DNA of 64,000 nucleotides, from positions 372,001 through 436,000 of the forward strand of contig NZ_SBFF01000001.1 of NCBI RefSeq assembly GCF_004151485.1, written 5' to 3'. Positions within the stretch are counted from its first letter, which is position 1; every line of letters begins with the position of its first letter. Source of the DNA: Sphingosinicella sp. CPCC 101087 (GTDB taxonomy: Bacteria; Pseudomonadota; Alphaproteobacteria; Sphingomonadales; Sphingomonadaceae). Shown here piece after piece: positions 25,365-34,311 of the stretch. A program made the translations under genes and the position numbers. The notes below the pieces were generated by a model. It did not search any database. It had not been told where the DNA came from and saw only the letters and a program-made list of their open reading frames with translations.

Positions 25365-27746
25365 ATGCTCGACCGCCGCTCGTTCCTGCTCGGCTCGGCC
25401 GCGACGATGGCGCTCCTGCCTGCCGCCGCCACGGGCGCGGTGCCGGTATCGCGCACGCATCGCGTGGGCGCCGCCGGCCTGACGGCACCTCTCGAAATCG
25501 TCGACGATCCTTACGGAGTCCCCCACATACGGGCCCAGTCGATCCCCGACGCCTTCTTCGGCCAGGGCTATGTGGTCGCGCGCGACCGGCTGTTCCAGAT
25601 CGACCTCGCGCACCGGCGCGAGCTGGGGCGGCTGGCCGAAGCCTTCGGTGCCGAATTTGCCGCCCATGACGCGGCGGCCCGATTGTTCCATTTTCGCGGC
25701 GATCTGGACGCGGAGCTGGCGCGCGTGCCGGCGGAAATCCTTGCCTGCGCCCGCGCTTATGCGGCCGGAATCAACGCGCGCATCGACGAGGTTCTGGGCG
25801 ATCCCGCCTTGTTGCCGCTGGAATATGCCATCCTCGGCGTCAGGCCGCTGAAGTGGGACGTGCGGGAAATGGTGCTGGCACGCGGAACGTCGTTCGGTGG
25901 CGTCGAGGACGAGGTTCGCCGCGCCCGCCTGGCCGGAATGGGGCTGCTCGAGCTGGACGCGGTGATGGCCCCGCTGCGGCCCGAATGGCCGCTCAGCGTG
26001 CCCGAAGGCCTGAATGCGGCGGCCGTGTCGGAAGCGGATCTGGGCGTGCTGCGGCTTGGCGGGCTGCCGTTCGGCTCGCTCGTGCCCGAGCCCGAACCCG
26101 GCCCCCAACCCTCTCCACTGGCCGGCACGGACGAGCGCTCCAATGCCGGCAGCAATGCCTGGACGGTCGGTCCTTCGCGCACCGCGACGGGCAGGCCGAT
26201 CCTCGCCAACGATCCGCATCTGGGCATTGGCGGCTTCGGCCCGCGCCACGTCGCCCATTTGAGCGCTCCCGGGCTGGACGTGATCGGCGGCGGCGCCCCG
26301 GGCCTTCCGGGGATCATGCAGGGCCACACCGACCGCTTCGCCTTCGGCCGCACCAACTTCCATATCGACCAGGAGGATCTGTTCGTCCTGGAGCTGCACC
26401 CCGATGATCCCGAGCGCTATCGCCACGGCGACGGCTGGCGCCGGTTCGAACGGGTCGAGATCTCGGTCCCGGTCAAGGGCGGGGCGCCGCATTCCGCGAC
26501 GCTGCGCTATGCCGTGCAGGGACCGGTGGTTTCGCATGATCCCGCCAGACGACGCGCCACCGCCCTCGCCGCGGTGGAGCTGCAGCCGGGCGCCAGCGGT
26601 GCGTTCGCGATGATCGCGATCAACCTGGCGCGGGACTGGGCGAGCCTGCGCGGCGCCTTCCGATTCCACCCCTCGCCGACCAACTTCCACTATGCCGACG
26701 TGGACGGGAACCATGGCTGGCAGGTGATCGGGTTCGTGCCGGTGCGGCGCAAGGGAGAGGGCCTGATGCCGGTGCCCGGCGACGGGCGCTACGACTGGAC
26801 GGGCTTGCGCGACTTCCGGTCGCTGCCGAGCGAATATAATCCGGCCAAGGGCTGGTTCGCTTCGGCCAATCAGAACAACCTTCCGGAAGGCTGGCCGCGC
26901 GATCGCATTCCGGCCTTTTCGTTCCGCGATCCCTATCGGTACGAGCGGGTCGCGTCTGTGCTTTCCGCTCAGCCCAGGCACAGCCTCGCCGACAGCATCG
27001 CGCTGCTGCACGATACCCTGTCCACCCCGGCCCGGCAGCTGATCGCGCTCCTGCCCGCCCGGGGCTCGGCCGGGGCGCAGCCGGCGATCGCGATGCTGCG
27101 CGGCTGGGACGGACGGCTCGACGCCGACAGCGGACCGGCGGCCTTGTTCCAGATCCTGTGGCGCGAGCTTGGCGAGCGCATGCTCGCGGCGCTCGTGCCC
27201 GAGCGGGCCCGCGCCCTGGTCGACGAGATTTCGCCTTCGGTGCTGCTCGGCCTGCTGGCCGATCCCGACCGGCGGCTCGGCCCCGACCCCGCCGCGGCAC
27301 GCGACGCCTTGTTCGACGCCGCGCTCGCCGCCGCCTGGGGCTCGGCGCGCGAGCAGCTCGGGCCGGATCCCGCCGCCTGGCGCTGGGGGACGCTCCACCA
27401 GGTAAGGATCCAGCATCCGTTGTCGCGCATTCCCGCCATCGCCGCGGCCTTCCCGCCGATCGAAGGCGGGGGATCGGGCGGCGATTCCTACACCGTCATG
27501 GCGCGCTGGGTGCGCCGCGGCCGGGGATGGAATGTCAGCGGAGGCGCCAGCTACTTCCAGGTGATCGATGTCGGCGCCTGGGACAATTCGCTGATGCTCA
27601 ACCTGCCGGGCCAGTCGAACGACCCCCGCTCTTCCCATTATCGCGACCATTACGCGTCCTGGATCCAGGGCGAGATGCAGCCGATGCTGTTCAGCCGCGC
27701 CGCCGTCGATGCCCGCGCCAGGGGCCGCACCATTCTTCGTCCGTGA
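25365..27746 (+). CDS. Penicillin acylase family protein (Tat-exported)
   Basis: A 793-residue Ntn-hydrolase precursor. The N terminus MLDRRSFLLGSA is a twin-arginine signal, so the folded enzyme goes to the periplasm. VDDPYGVPHIRA and FGQGYVVARDRLFQIDL are typical of the alpha chain; the autocatalytic cleavage site is before Ser263 in AGSNAW, which becomes the N-terminal nucleophile of the beta chain; NDPHLG follows. ATG 25365 has GGGGGA upstream and starts exactly at the signal. Natural substrates of this family include acyl-homoserine lactones, cephalosporin-like amides and acylated peptides; which one applies here is unknown. Confidence 0.9.
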   Translation: MLDRRSFLLGSAATMALLPAAATGAVPVSRTHRVGAAGLTAPLEIVDDPYGVPHIRAQSIPDAFFGQGYVVARDRLFQIDLAHRRELGRLAEAFGAEFAAHDAAARLFHFRGDLDAELARVPAEILACARAYAAGINARIDEVLGDPALLPLEYAILGVRPLKWDVREMVLARGTSFGGVEDEVRRARLAGMGLLELDAVMAPLRPEWPLSVPEGLNAAAVSEADLGVLRLGGLPFGSLVPEPEPGPQPSPLAGTDERSNAGSNAWTVGPSRTATGRPILANDPHLGIGGFGPRHVAHLSAPGLDVIGGGAPGLPGIMQGHTDRFAFGRTNFHIDQEDLFVLELHPDDPERYRHGDGWRRFERVEISVPVKGGAPHSATLRYAVQGPVVSHDPARRRATALAAVELQPGASGAFAMIAINLARDWASLRGAFRFHPSPTNFHYADVDGNHGWQVIGFVPVRRKGEGLMPVPGDGRYDWTGLRDFRSLPSEYNPAKGWFASANQNNLPEGWPRDRIPAFSFRDPYRYERVASVLSAQPRHSLADSIALLHDTLSTPARQLIALLPARGSAGAQPAIAMLRGWDGRLDADSGPAALFQILWRELGERMLAALVPERARALVDEISPSVLLGLLADPDRRLGPDPAAARDALFDAALAAAWGSAREQLGPDPAAWRWGTLHQVRIQHPLSRIPAIAAAFPPIEGGGSGGDSYTVMARWVRRGRGWNVSGGASYFQVIDVGAWDNSLMLNLPGQSNDPRSSHYRDHYASWIQGEMQPMLFSRAAVDARARGRTILRP

Positions 27747-27754
27747 CGTAAGGT

Positions 27755-28954
27755 CTAGCGGGCGAGCGCTTCGCACAGCCGGTCGGCCGCCAGCGCGATT
27801 CGGGACTCGGCGGTGTCCCGGTTGGAGGGGGCGTTGCGCACGCCGCGCGTTTCCGTGTTGAAGGCGATCAGGCTGCCGGCGCGCTGATCGGGACACAGAC
27901 TCAAATAGGCGCGAAACCCGTTCTGGTCGCCATTGTGGCCGACGAACCGGACCGGTCCGGCCTCATCGACGAAGAAGGACAGGCCGCTTTGCGTCGTCGG
28001 TGCCATCCGGCCCTGGGTGAAGTCGTCGCCGGCGGCGATCTGCGGCCGCCACATCTCCTCGATCGACGCGCGCTTCAAGACGAGGTCGTAGTCCGCCTGT
28101 CGCGCGGGATCGCCGATCAGGAAAGCCACATATTTCGCCATGTCGGTGAGCGGCGCGTTGAGGCCGCCGTTCGAAACCGTCACGCCGGTATCGACGTCGA
28201 AGGGCGCCGCGACCCGCCGTCCGTCGCGTAGGTAGTAGCTGTGGGATCGATGCCGAAGCAGATGCGGCGGCGTGCGGTCGAAATAGCTGGCGTGCATGCC
28301 CAGCGGCCGAAGGATGTTCTTGTCGACATAGACTTCGAAATCCTCGCCGGAGAGCCGCTCGATCACCTGTCCGAGATAGACGATGCCCGGGTTGGAGTAG
28401 CTGAAGCGCGAACCCGGGCGGAACAGGACCTGCGTATAAGGCAGCATCGCCTCCAACTGTGCCCAGCTCGGCGGCTCGAACGGCTGCCACTCTTCGTCGC
28501 GCCAGGGCCAGGTTCCTCCCCGGAAGCCGGCGCTGTGGCTCATCAATTGCCTCAGCGTGATCGCGCCCGTGTCGCCGAACGGGTTGTGGACCGCGGCGAG
28601 CTCGGGCACGTGGCGGACGATCGGATCGTCCAGCGACAGCAGCCCGCGGTCGCGAAGCTGCATGATCGCGATGCCGGTCATCGTCTTGGTGATCGAGGCC
28701 CAGTGATAGATCGTCCGCGCGTCGACCGGCACGTGGGCGTCGGCGTCCTGCTCGCCCAGATGATCGGCGGCGACGATCTGCCCGTCCCGGACGAAATAGA
28801 AGCTGCTCCCGACGATTCCCGCTCGCTGCATCTCGGCCCGGTGAAGCTGACGGAAATCGCCCATGGCGGCCTCGAAGGCACGCTCGTCGGCGACGGCCGG
28901 GCTTCCGGTCAGCGAGGCGGCTATGAGGAACGTGGCGGCCGTCCGGCGGATCAT
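27755..28954 (-). CDS. Secreted serine hydrolase, class C beta-lactamase-like
   Basis: A 399-residue protein with an N-terminal signal peptide (MIRRTAATFLIAASLTGSPAVA). Motifs of the penicillin-binding-protein-like serine hydrolases are present: SITK (Ser87, Lys90) as SxxK, YSNPG as the YxN motif, and GHNGDQNGF in the KTG/HxG position. Relatives include esterases, D-aminopeptidases and EstB-type enzymes, so true beta-lactamase action is not implied. ATG 28954 has AGGGGAA upstream. It faces the penicillin-acylase gene tail to tail with only eight bases between the stops. Confidence 0.87.
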   Translation of the reverse strand: MIRRTAATFLIAASLTGSPAVADERAFEAAMGDFRQLHRAEMQRAGIVGSSFYFVRDGQIVAADHLGEQDADAHVPVDARTIYHWASITKTMTGIAIMQLRDRGLLSLDDPIVRHVPELAAVHNPFGDTGAITLRQLMSHSAGFRGGTWPWRDEEWQPFEPPSWAQLEAMLPYTQVLFRPGSRFSYSNPGIVYLGQVIERLSGEDFEVYVDKNILRPLGMHASYFDRTPPHLLRHRSHSYYLRDGRRVAAPFDVDTGVTVSNGGLNAPLTDMAKYVAFLIGDPARQADYDLVLKRASIEEMWRPQIAAGDDFTQGRMAPTTQSGLSFFVDEAGPVRFVGHNGDQNGFRAYLSLCPDQRAGSLIAFNTETRGVRNAPSNRDTAESRIALAADRLCEALAR

Positions 28955-29054
28955 GGCGAAAATTCCCCTTCCTTGATCGGGGAGACGCGACCCCTTCGGA
29001 CGATCCCGGAATAAGCGATCCCCTGCGCCCGCACCATGGCCGTCGCGGCCTCGC

Positions 29055-29678
29055 TCAATCGAACAGGGTGACGGGCAGCGCCGCGCCCCGATAGGCGAAG
29101 GCGGCCGCGATGTCCGCTTCGGTCACGCGGCCGAGCGAGAGTTCGGGCAAGGCGTCGGGCGCAAAGAAGTCGGCTCCGCTCGTCTCGTGCCCGGCGACGG
29201 CGACGGCATCGCTTTCCCGCTCGCACAGGAAGAAGAGCTTGTAGAAATCGCGCGCGTCGGGCTCGTAGGGGCGCTTGGCCTTGTGCCGCACGGCGTAGAG
29301 GCCCGCGACGGCCACCTCGATCCCCGCCTCCTCGCGCATCTCCTTGGCGATGTTCTGGGCGGCCGAAAGGCCCACGTCGGCGAAGCCGCCGGGCAATGTC
29401 CAGCGGCCGTCGCTGCGCTCGCGCACCAGAAGCACGCGCCCGTCCTCGATGACGGCGCCGCGGACGTCGACCTTCGGTGTCGCATAGCCCTGCGCGAAAT
29501 CGGAGACGAGGCCTTCGATCCGCGCGATCGGAACGCTGCCGAGCTCGGCCAGCATCGCGTTGGCGATCTGCGCCACCTCGGCATAGCGTTCGCGGTCGAA
29601 CGGGTCGCGCGCGAAGTGCAGGCCCGTGGACGCGATCGCCTGCAGCCGCTTGGCATGCGCCAACCAAAGGCTCTCCAT
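29055..29678 (-). CDS. Nudix hydrolase with N-terminal Nudix-associated domain
   Basis: A 207-residue protein. Residues 1-65 form the helical N-terminal domain seen in ADP-ribose-pyrophosphatase-like Nudix enzymes; the Nudix box runs through WTLPGGFADVGLS and KEMREEAGIEV. The three metal-binding Glu residues of REUxEE are present (KE at the front), but the first conserved Glu of GX5E is Leu, which is unusual. ATG 29678 has AGGAG eight bases upstream; a TTG two codons earlier is less likely. It likely hydrolyses a nucleoside diphosphate linked to another group. A 200-base gap without features precedes it. Confidence 0.84.
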   Translation of the reverse strand: MESLWLAHAKRLQAIASTGLHFARDPFDRERYAEVAQIANAMLAELGSVPIARIEGLVSDFAQGYATPKVDVRGAVIEDGRVLLVRERSDGRWTLPGGFADVGLSAAQNIAKEMREEAGIEVAVAGLYAVRHKAKRPYEPDARDFYKLFFLCERESDAVAVAGHETSGADFFAPDALPELSLGRVTEADIAAAFAYRGAALPVTLFD

Positions 29679-29890
29679 CGGCAAGCTCCTGCGAAAGGCG
29701 TGAGATTGCCCTCAACCGAGGACGGTGGCCAGACCAAAAGCGCTGATCGGGTTCCCGGCACGAGGGGTGCGCCCTCACGGTGACAGGGCTGTTCGTGCAG
29801 CCGGCGAACGTCCTCATTTCGCCCGAGCCACGCCTCGATGCGAGGGTCGCCTTCGCACCGGCGCTGGAAAGGCCTGAACACCGGCAGCCG

Positions 29891-30733
29891 TTACGCGGCG
29901 TGCAGCAATGCCAGGCCGGCGAGCAGCCCGAACACACCGGCAATTCCGAGCCGCGAAAGCGGTTCGCGGAGCAGCAGGCTGCCGATCACGACACTTACGC
30001 CGCTTGCCAGTCCGCTCATCACGGTTGCGATTGCCACATGCCCGGCCGCCTGTCCCAGTGCCAGCATGAGCGTACCGGCAACCGCCGCAGCGGTCGTGCC
30101 GAAGACCAGGGGCAGATGGCGGGCCGGCAGTCGAAGCGGTACCCGGGCCTTCCAGACCACGATCAGTGACGCGAGCGCTCCCGACACATAGTAGGCCCAG
30201 GTCGGAACGATGACGCCGAGCGACGGGATCACCAGCTCTCCCTGTACCCAGAAGCCGAGCCCGTACAGCAAGGCGGCTGCCGTGGCGTGCCACAGTCCAC
30301 CCGAACCGGCTTGAGGTCCTGCGTGGCCGGCTCGCGTAAGGGCCAGTCCGCCGCACAAGGTCAGGAACAGGCCCGCCCACCCGAGCGGCGCGAGATATTC
30401 TCCCGCCATGGCGGCGAGCACTGCCGAGACGCCGCCATAGGAGGCGGCGATCGGTGCCACCACGCTCAGCGATCCGGCACGCAGCGCAGTGTAGAGCAGG
30501 GCTGTCGCGGCAAGATTGCTCGCGATGGAAAGGATCGTCCAAAGGCAGGTTTCGGTCGGGGCGGCGGGGATGCCGTTTCGGATGACGAGCAGGGAAAAGC
30601 CGATGGCCGCCGCGGTGTGGCCATAAAGGATCGTTCGCAGAGGGCCCGCTGCGGATCCCGACTGCTTGGCCAGGAAGTCGGTCACGCCGTAGAATAGCGC
30701 GGAGAGCAAGCCGAAGAGGATCGACGCCGTCAT
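29891..30733 (-). CDS. DMT-superfamily (EamA) transporter
   Basis: A 280-residue inner-membrane protein made of two EamA repeats, about ten helices, beginning SILFGLLSALFYGVTDFLAKQSG and ending in VIGSLLLREPLSRLGIAGVFGLLAGLALL, the typical last repeat segment. Such proteins mostly export metabolites or drugs. Its start ATG 30733 overlaps the stop of the MarR regulator by four bases, so the two are one operon and the regulator probably controls this exporter. Substrate unknown. Confidence 0.87.
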   Translation of the reverse strand: MTASILFGLLSALFYGVTDFLAKQSGSAAGPLRTILYGHTAAAIGFSLLVIRNGIPAAPTETCLWTILSIASNLAATALLYTALRAGSLSVVAPIAASYGGVSAVLAAMAGEYLAPLGWAGLFLTLCGGLALTRAGHAGPQAGSGGLWHATAAALLYGLGFWVQGELVIPSLGVIVPTWAYYVSGALASLIVVWKARVPLRLPARHLPLVFGTTAAAVAGTLMLALGQAAGHVAIATVMSGLASGVSVVIGSLLLREPLSRLGIAGVFGLLAGLALLHAA

Positions 30734-31230
30734 TCGGGCGATACGGCTGCCGCCACCGGGCAGTCGTCACAGACCTCGAAGTTGCACAGGCGGCAGATCC
30801 GATAGAGGTCGTCGCGACTGCCGGTCAAAGACAGCAGCATCTTCTCCGCCAATCGCGAAAAGACCCGTTGCTCGGCGGGGCTGAGAGCGTCGCTCATCAC
30901 GCTGGCAAGCGAGGCGCTCCGCTTGCGGAGCCGCTCGTTTGCCAGCCGCTCGCCCTGCGGCGTGAGCCTCAGCCAGATCGCGCGCCGATCGATGCTGTCC
31001 CGGCTTCTCATGGCGAGGCCGGCATTTTCCAGGCGATCGGCCAGGCGCACGGTCGCTGAATGGCTCAGGTTCAGCACCCGGCGCAGCGATTCGATGGTCG
31101 GGGAGCGGCAATGCGAGAGATGTATGAGCGCGGCGTCGGGCAATGCGGCGTCGCGATCGGCTGCCATGCGATCGCAGAGCGCGAGCGCCAGCGCACCCAT
31201 GATGTTCGCGGAGCGATTTATATGCGTCAT
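30730..31230 (-). CDS. MarR-family regulator with a C-terminal cysteine cluster
   Basis: A 166-residue winged-helix regulator. SPTIESLRRVLNLSHSATVR is the recognition region, DRRAIWLRLTPQGERLA the wing. The last 25 residues carry CRLCNFEVCDDC (C-x2-C-x4-C-x2-C), a possible zinc or redox site that could sense metal or oxidant. Start ATG 31230 lies inside a 23-bp dyad; an alternative ATG at 31200 would place the dyad fully upstream and keeps the whole fold. Operon with the DMT exporter. Confidence 0.83.
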   Translation of the reverse strand: MTHINRSANIMGALALALCDRMAADRDAALPDAALIHLSHCRSPTIESLRRVLNLSHSATVRLADRLENAGLAMRSRDSIDRRAIWLRLTPQGERLANERLRKRSASLASVMSDALSPAEQRVFSRLAEKMLLSLTGSRDDLYRICRLCNFEVCDDCPVAAAVSPE

Positions 31231-31239
31231 GCATATAAA
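31217..31239. promoter_or_regulatory. MarR-type operator dyad
   Basis: Perfect nine-base arms TTTATATGC (31217-31225) and GCATATAAA (31231-31239) around five bases, overlapping the annotated start codon of the MarR gene. On the minus strand the arm gives TATAAA, a good -10. The site is strongly AT-rich against its surroundings and is probably the autoregulatory operator. Confidence 0.6.
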
Positions 31240-31302
31240 ATTGCCGGATCCGGTGAATGTTCTCGCCGGAGGCTGAAGGCGGCCTGCGAATCTGCCCCGG
31301 CG

Positions 31303-32271
31303 CTACCCTTTCTCTGCAGTCGCTCGGGCGCCCCGATCCTTGCCTTCCTCTCCATCGGGGAACGACGGGCGAGACCCGGGAAGGTCGGCATCCGCCGCGG
31401 CCTGCCGAAGGAGCCATTGGCTGACCGCCTCCACGGCAGCGCCGGCCTGGCGCGTCGGTCGGCGCAGCAGATAATAGGTCTGCCCGGGGATCGTGGTGGC
31501 GAACGGCCGGACCAGGAGCCCGCGGCGTAGCGGCTCGCTGGCGATGGTGAGGCTGAACAGCGCCACCCCCTGCCCGGCGATGGCGGCCTGAAGGGCGTGG
31601 CTTTCCTCGTTGAATCGAAACGCGGCCATGGCCTCGCGATGTTCGTGACCGGCGGCCGCGAGCCACTTCGGCCAGTCTGGCGCGTCCGGCCGCGGCCGGT
31701 GCCAGTCGAAATGGATGAGCGGCACCTTTTCGAGGTCGGCCAGCCGGGAAATGTTCAGCGTCGGGCTCGCCACCGGCGTGAAATGATCGTCGAACAGCGC
31801 GATCGCGCCATGCTCGGCCGGAGGTCGGCCGGCGAGACGAACGGCCAGGTCGGCCTTGCCCCCTTCGAGGCTGACCACTTCGTCGGTCGCCAGCACCGCG
31901 ATCGCGATCGAGGGGTGGCGCTCGCTGAAGACCGAGAGTCGCGGCACCAGCCAATGGGCCGCGAATGCGGCGGTCGTGGTGATCACCGCCGTCGGGCTCT
32001 CGCCTTGGCGCCTGACGCGATCGACCCCGTCGTGCATGGCATCAAGTCCATCGCGCAGTGCGGGATAGAGCTGCCGGCCGGCCTCCGTCAGGATCACCTG
32101 CCGCGTCCGGCGCTCGAACAGGCGCCGACCCAGATTGTCCTCGAGCAGCCGGACCTGATGGCTGATCGCCGTCGGCGTCACGCCGAGCTCCTCGGCCGCC
32201 TGCTTGAAGCTGGAATGCCGTGCGGCCGCCTCGAAGGCGCGCAGGCTGCCAAGGGGAGGAAGGCGTCGCAT
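31303..32271 (-). CDS. LysR-family transcriptional regulator (GcvA-like)
   Basis: A 322-residue regulator. The N-terminal LGSLRAFEAAARHSSFKQAA, then LGVTPTAISHQVRLLED, is the DNA-binding helix-turn-helix of the GcvA/AmpR branch; residues 90-300 form the effector-binding domain. The C-terminal 20 residues are polar and probably unstructured. It diverges from the azoreductase gene over 118 bases, the classic arrangement in which a LysR protein controls the facing gene. Confidence 0.88.
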   Translation of the reverse strand: MRRLPPLGSLRAFEAAARHSSFKQAAEELGVTPTAISHQVRLLEDNLGRRLFERRTRQVILTEAGRQLYPALRDGLDAMHDGVDRVRRQGESPTAVITTTAAFAAHWLVPRLSVFSERHPSIAIAVLATDEVVSLEGGKADLAVRLAGRPPAEHGAIALFDDHFTPVASPTLNISRLADLEKVPLIHFDWHRPRPDAPDWPKWLAAAGHEHREAMAAFRFNEESHALQAAIAGQGVALFSLTIASEPLRRGLLVRPFATTIPGQTYYLLRRPTRQAGAAVEAVSQWLLRQAAADADLPGSRPSFPDGEEGKDRGARATAEKG

Positions 32272-32389
32272 GGGACAGATGATCTCCGCTCATCCGATAG
32301 GTGCGCATTTCGCGTTTGTCGAGAGCTCTTGGCCACTCGATACACACGCTCAGTTCCCGGCAGCTTCAAGGATGAGGATATCTCAGGCG

Positions 32390-33100
32390 ATGACGACCAT
32401 TCTCCATCTCGATTCCAGCGCCCGGCCCGCGTCGTCGGACCAGGCGACCTTCGGATCGCACTCCAGGCGTTTGAGCGCCCGCTTCGTCCGGCGATGGCGG
32501 GAGCTCAGGCCTCGCGACACGCTGCTCTACCGCGATGTGGGCCTCAGCCCGCCGAAACCCGTGACGGCGCAGTGGATTCACGCCGCCTTCACCAAGGCCG
32601 ACCAGCGCACCCCCTGGATGAAGGCTGTGCTTCAGGAAAGCGACATGCTTGTCGACGAGCTGATCTCCGCTGATGTGATCGTCGCCGGCGTGCCGATGTA
32701 CAACTTCAACGTGCCCGCCCAGTTCAAGGCTTATATCGACAACGTCGTGCGGGTCGGCCGCACCTTCGGTTTCGACCGCTCGCGCACCGGTGACCCCTAT
32801 TGGCCACTCCTGAGCGAGATGAACAAGATTCTCGTCATCCTGTCATCCCGGGGCGACTTCGGCTACGATCCATCCGGGCGGATCGCGCATTTGAACCATG
32901 TCGAGCCGAGCATAAGAACGGCCTTCGGCTATATCGGCATCACCGATGTTTACAGCGTCGCCGCTGAATATGACGAGTTCGGCGAAGAGCGCCTGGCCCG
33001 CTCGCTTCTCGAGGCAGAGACTGCGGTCGATCGCTTGGCGTCGCGACTGTCGGAAAGGGTGGATGGCCTGACGTTCAGCCGAGACACGGAATTCGCCTGA
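32390..33100 (+). CDS. FMN-dependent NADH-azoreductase
   Basis: A 236-residue flavodoxin-fold quinone/azo reductase. ILHLDSSARP binds the FMN phosphate, GVPMYNFNVPAQFKAYIDNVVRVGRTF is the diagnostic flavin and dimer segment, and SSRGDFGYD the second flavin loop. It reduces quinones and azo or nitro compounds with NADH. ATG 32390 is preferred: the flavin strand begins directly after it and GAGGA lies upstream; the longer frame covers the LysR promoter. Probably regulated by the divergent LysR gene. A possible promoter TTGTCG-N17-GATACA is in the gap. Confidence 0.87.
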   Translation: MTTILHLDSSARPASSDQATFGSHSRRLSARFVRRWRELRPRDTLLYRDVGLSPPKPVTAQWIHAAFTKADQRTPWMKAVLQESDMLVDELISADVIVAGVPMYNFNVPAQFKAYIDNVVRVGRTFGFDRSRTGDPYWPLLSEMNKILVILSSRGDFGYDPSGRIAHLNHVEPSIRTAFGYIGITDVYSVAAEYDEFGEERLARSLLEAETAVDRLASRLSERVDGLTFSRDTEFA

Positions 33101-33228
33101 GGAAAGCGGAGATTGGTCGGCCATGCCTGAGCACCAGGCGGGGTCCGGGGCTCGCGCGGGGGATCGAGAAACGTCCTCGTGCTTGGACCTGACCGGCCCG
33201 CAGGTCGTCGGCGCCCCGCGCAGCCGGA

Positions 33229-34257
33229 TCAATCCGACAGCACCTCCAGGAGGCGGCGCTCGAAAGTGTCCGGCGCTTCGACCTGCGGAGAGTGGCCGAG
33301 GTGCGGGAAGGTGATGAGCTCGGCGTTCGGCATCCGCGCGGCTGCCGCGGGCGCCAGACTTGGAATGGGCTGCAGTCGCCTCCGCACGTCGTCGGGCGCC
33401 TGGCCTTTGCCGAAGGTCGTGGTGTCGAGCAGACCGATCATCAACGCGACCGGCATGGTCAGCCGCTCGAGATGCTGCGAGACGGGCTGGGTGAGGATCA
33501 TCTCGCTGGTTCTCGCCTGCGCGACGGCAACGGCGTCGCCGCTGGCATATTGTCCTGCCAGCATCCGCACCCAGCGATCATATCGTGGCTCCCATTCTCC
33601 ATGATAATAAGTGTCGAGCTGGTACTGGCGGATGGAATCGTAGCTTGTTTGCCGCTCCTGCTCGATCAGCCGGGAGAGCGGCACATAAGGAACGCCTTCC
33701 GCCATCCGGTCGGTCAAACCGAGCGGGTTGATGAGAACGAGGCGGTCGACGGCGTCCGGGTACATCAACGCGAAATGCATCGCCAGCATGCCGCCGGTGG
33801 AATGGCCGACGATCACGGCTTCATCCATTTCGCGCTGGTCCATCAGGGCGCGCGTGAAGTGCGCCATCATGGCGAAGCTATATTGCGCATCCTCGGGCTT
33901 GGAGGATTTGCAGAAGCCGACCTGATCGGGGATCAAGACCCGATAGCCGACGCCGAGCAGCGCCTTGGCCGTGCTTTCCCACGTGGCGCCGCAGAAATTC
34001 TTCCCGTGCAGCAGCACGACGGAACGCCCGTTGGGGCTTTCCGGCCGGACGTCCATGAACGCCATGTGCCCATCGCTCCTGCCGATCCGAACCGCCATGG
34101 TTTCGACGGGCCACGGATATTCGAAGCGCTCCAGGTCCACGCCGAGGGGTTGCACCGTCTCTGCGACGGAAGGACTCGAATAGGCTGCAAGAAGCGCCGC
34201 GGCCGCAACCACGGCGCAGCAGCGGACGAACGGGACCGAGCGGGCTTTTCCGATCAT
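33229..34257 (-). CDS. Secreted alpha/beta hydrolase
   Basis: A 342-residue protein with an N-terminal signal segment (about residues 1-32). VVLLHGKNFCGATWE is the oxyanion region, VGHSTGGMLAM carries nucleophile Ser153, MIGLLDTTTF the acid region and LGHSPQVE the catalytic His. Best matches by eye are epoxide-hydrolase or haloalkane-dehalogenase-like hydrolases and proline iminopeptidase relatives. ATG 34257 has GGAGAA upstream. It stands alone, facing the azoreductase gene across 128 bases that show no clear element. Confidence 0.83.
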   Translation of the reverse strand: MIGKARSVPFVRCCAVVAAAALLAAYSSPSVAETVQPLGVDLERFEYPWPVETMAVRIGRSDGHMAFMDVRPESPNGRSVVLLHGKNFCGATWESTAKALLGVGYRVLIPDQVGFCKSSKPEDAQYSFAMMAHFTRALMDQREMDEAVIVGHSTGGMLAMHFALMYPDAVDRLVLINPLGLTDRMAEGVPYVPLSRLIEQERQTSYDSIRQYQLDTYYHGEWEPRYDRWVRMLAGQYASGDAVAVAQARTSEMILTQPVSQHLERLTMPVALMIGLLDTTTFGKGQAPDDVRRRLQPIPSLAPAAAARMPNAELITFPHLGHSPQVEAPDTFERRLLEVLSD

Positions 34258-34311
34258 GAATTCTCCAGCACGCGATTATGCGTCACAACCAAAAGCCTGA
34301 AAGCCAGGCAC

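Noticed and set aside
25167-27896. 909-codon leftward open frame opposite the penicillin acylase gene
   Set aside because: Rich in Gly/Arg/Gln with no domain; it mirrors the codon bias of the real gene on the other strand.
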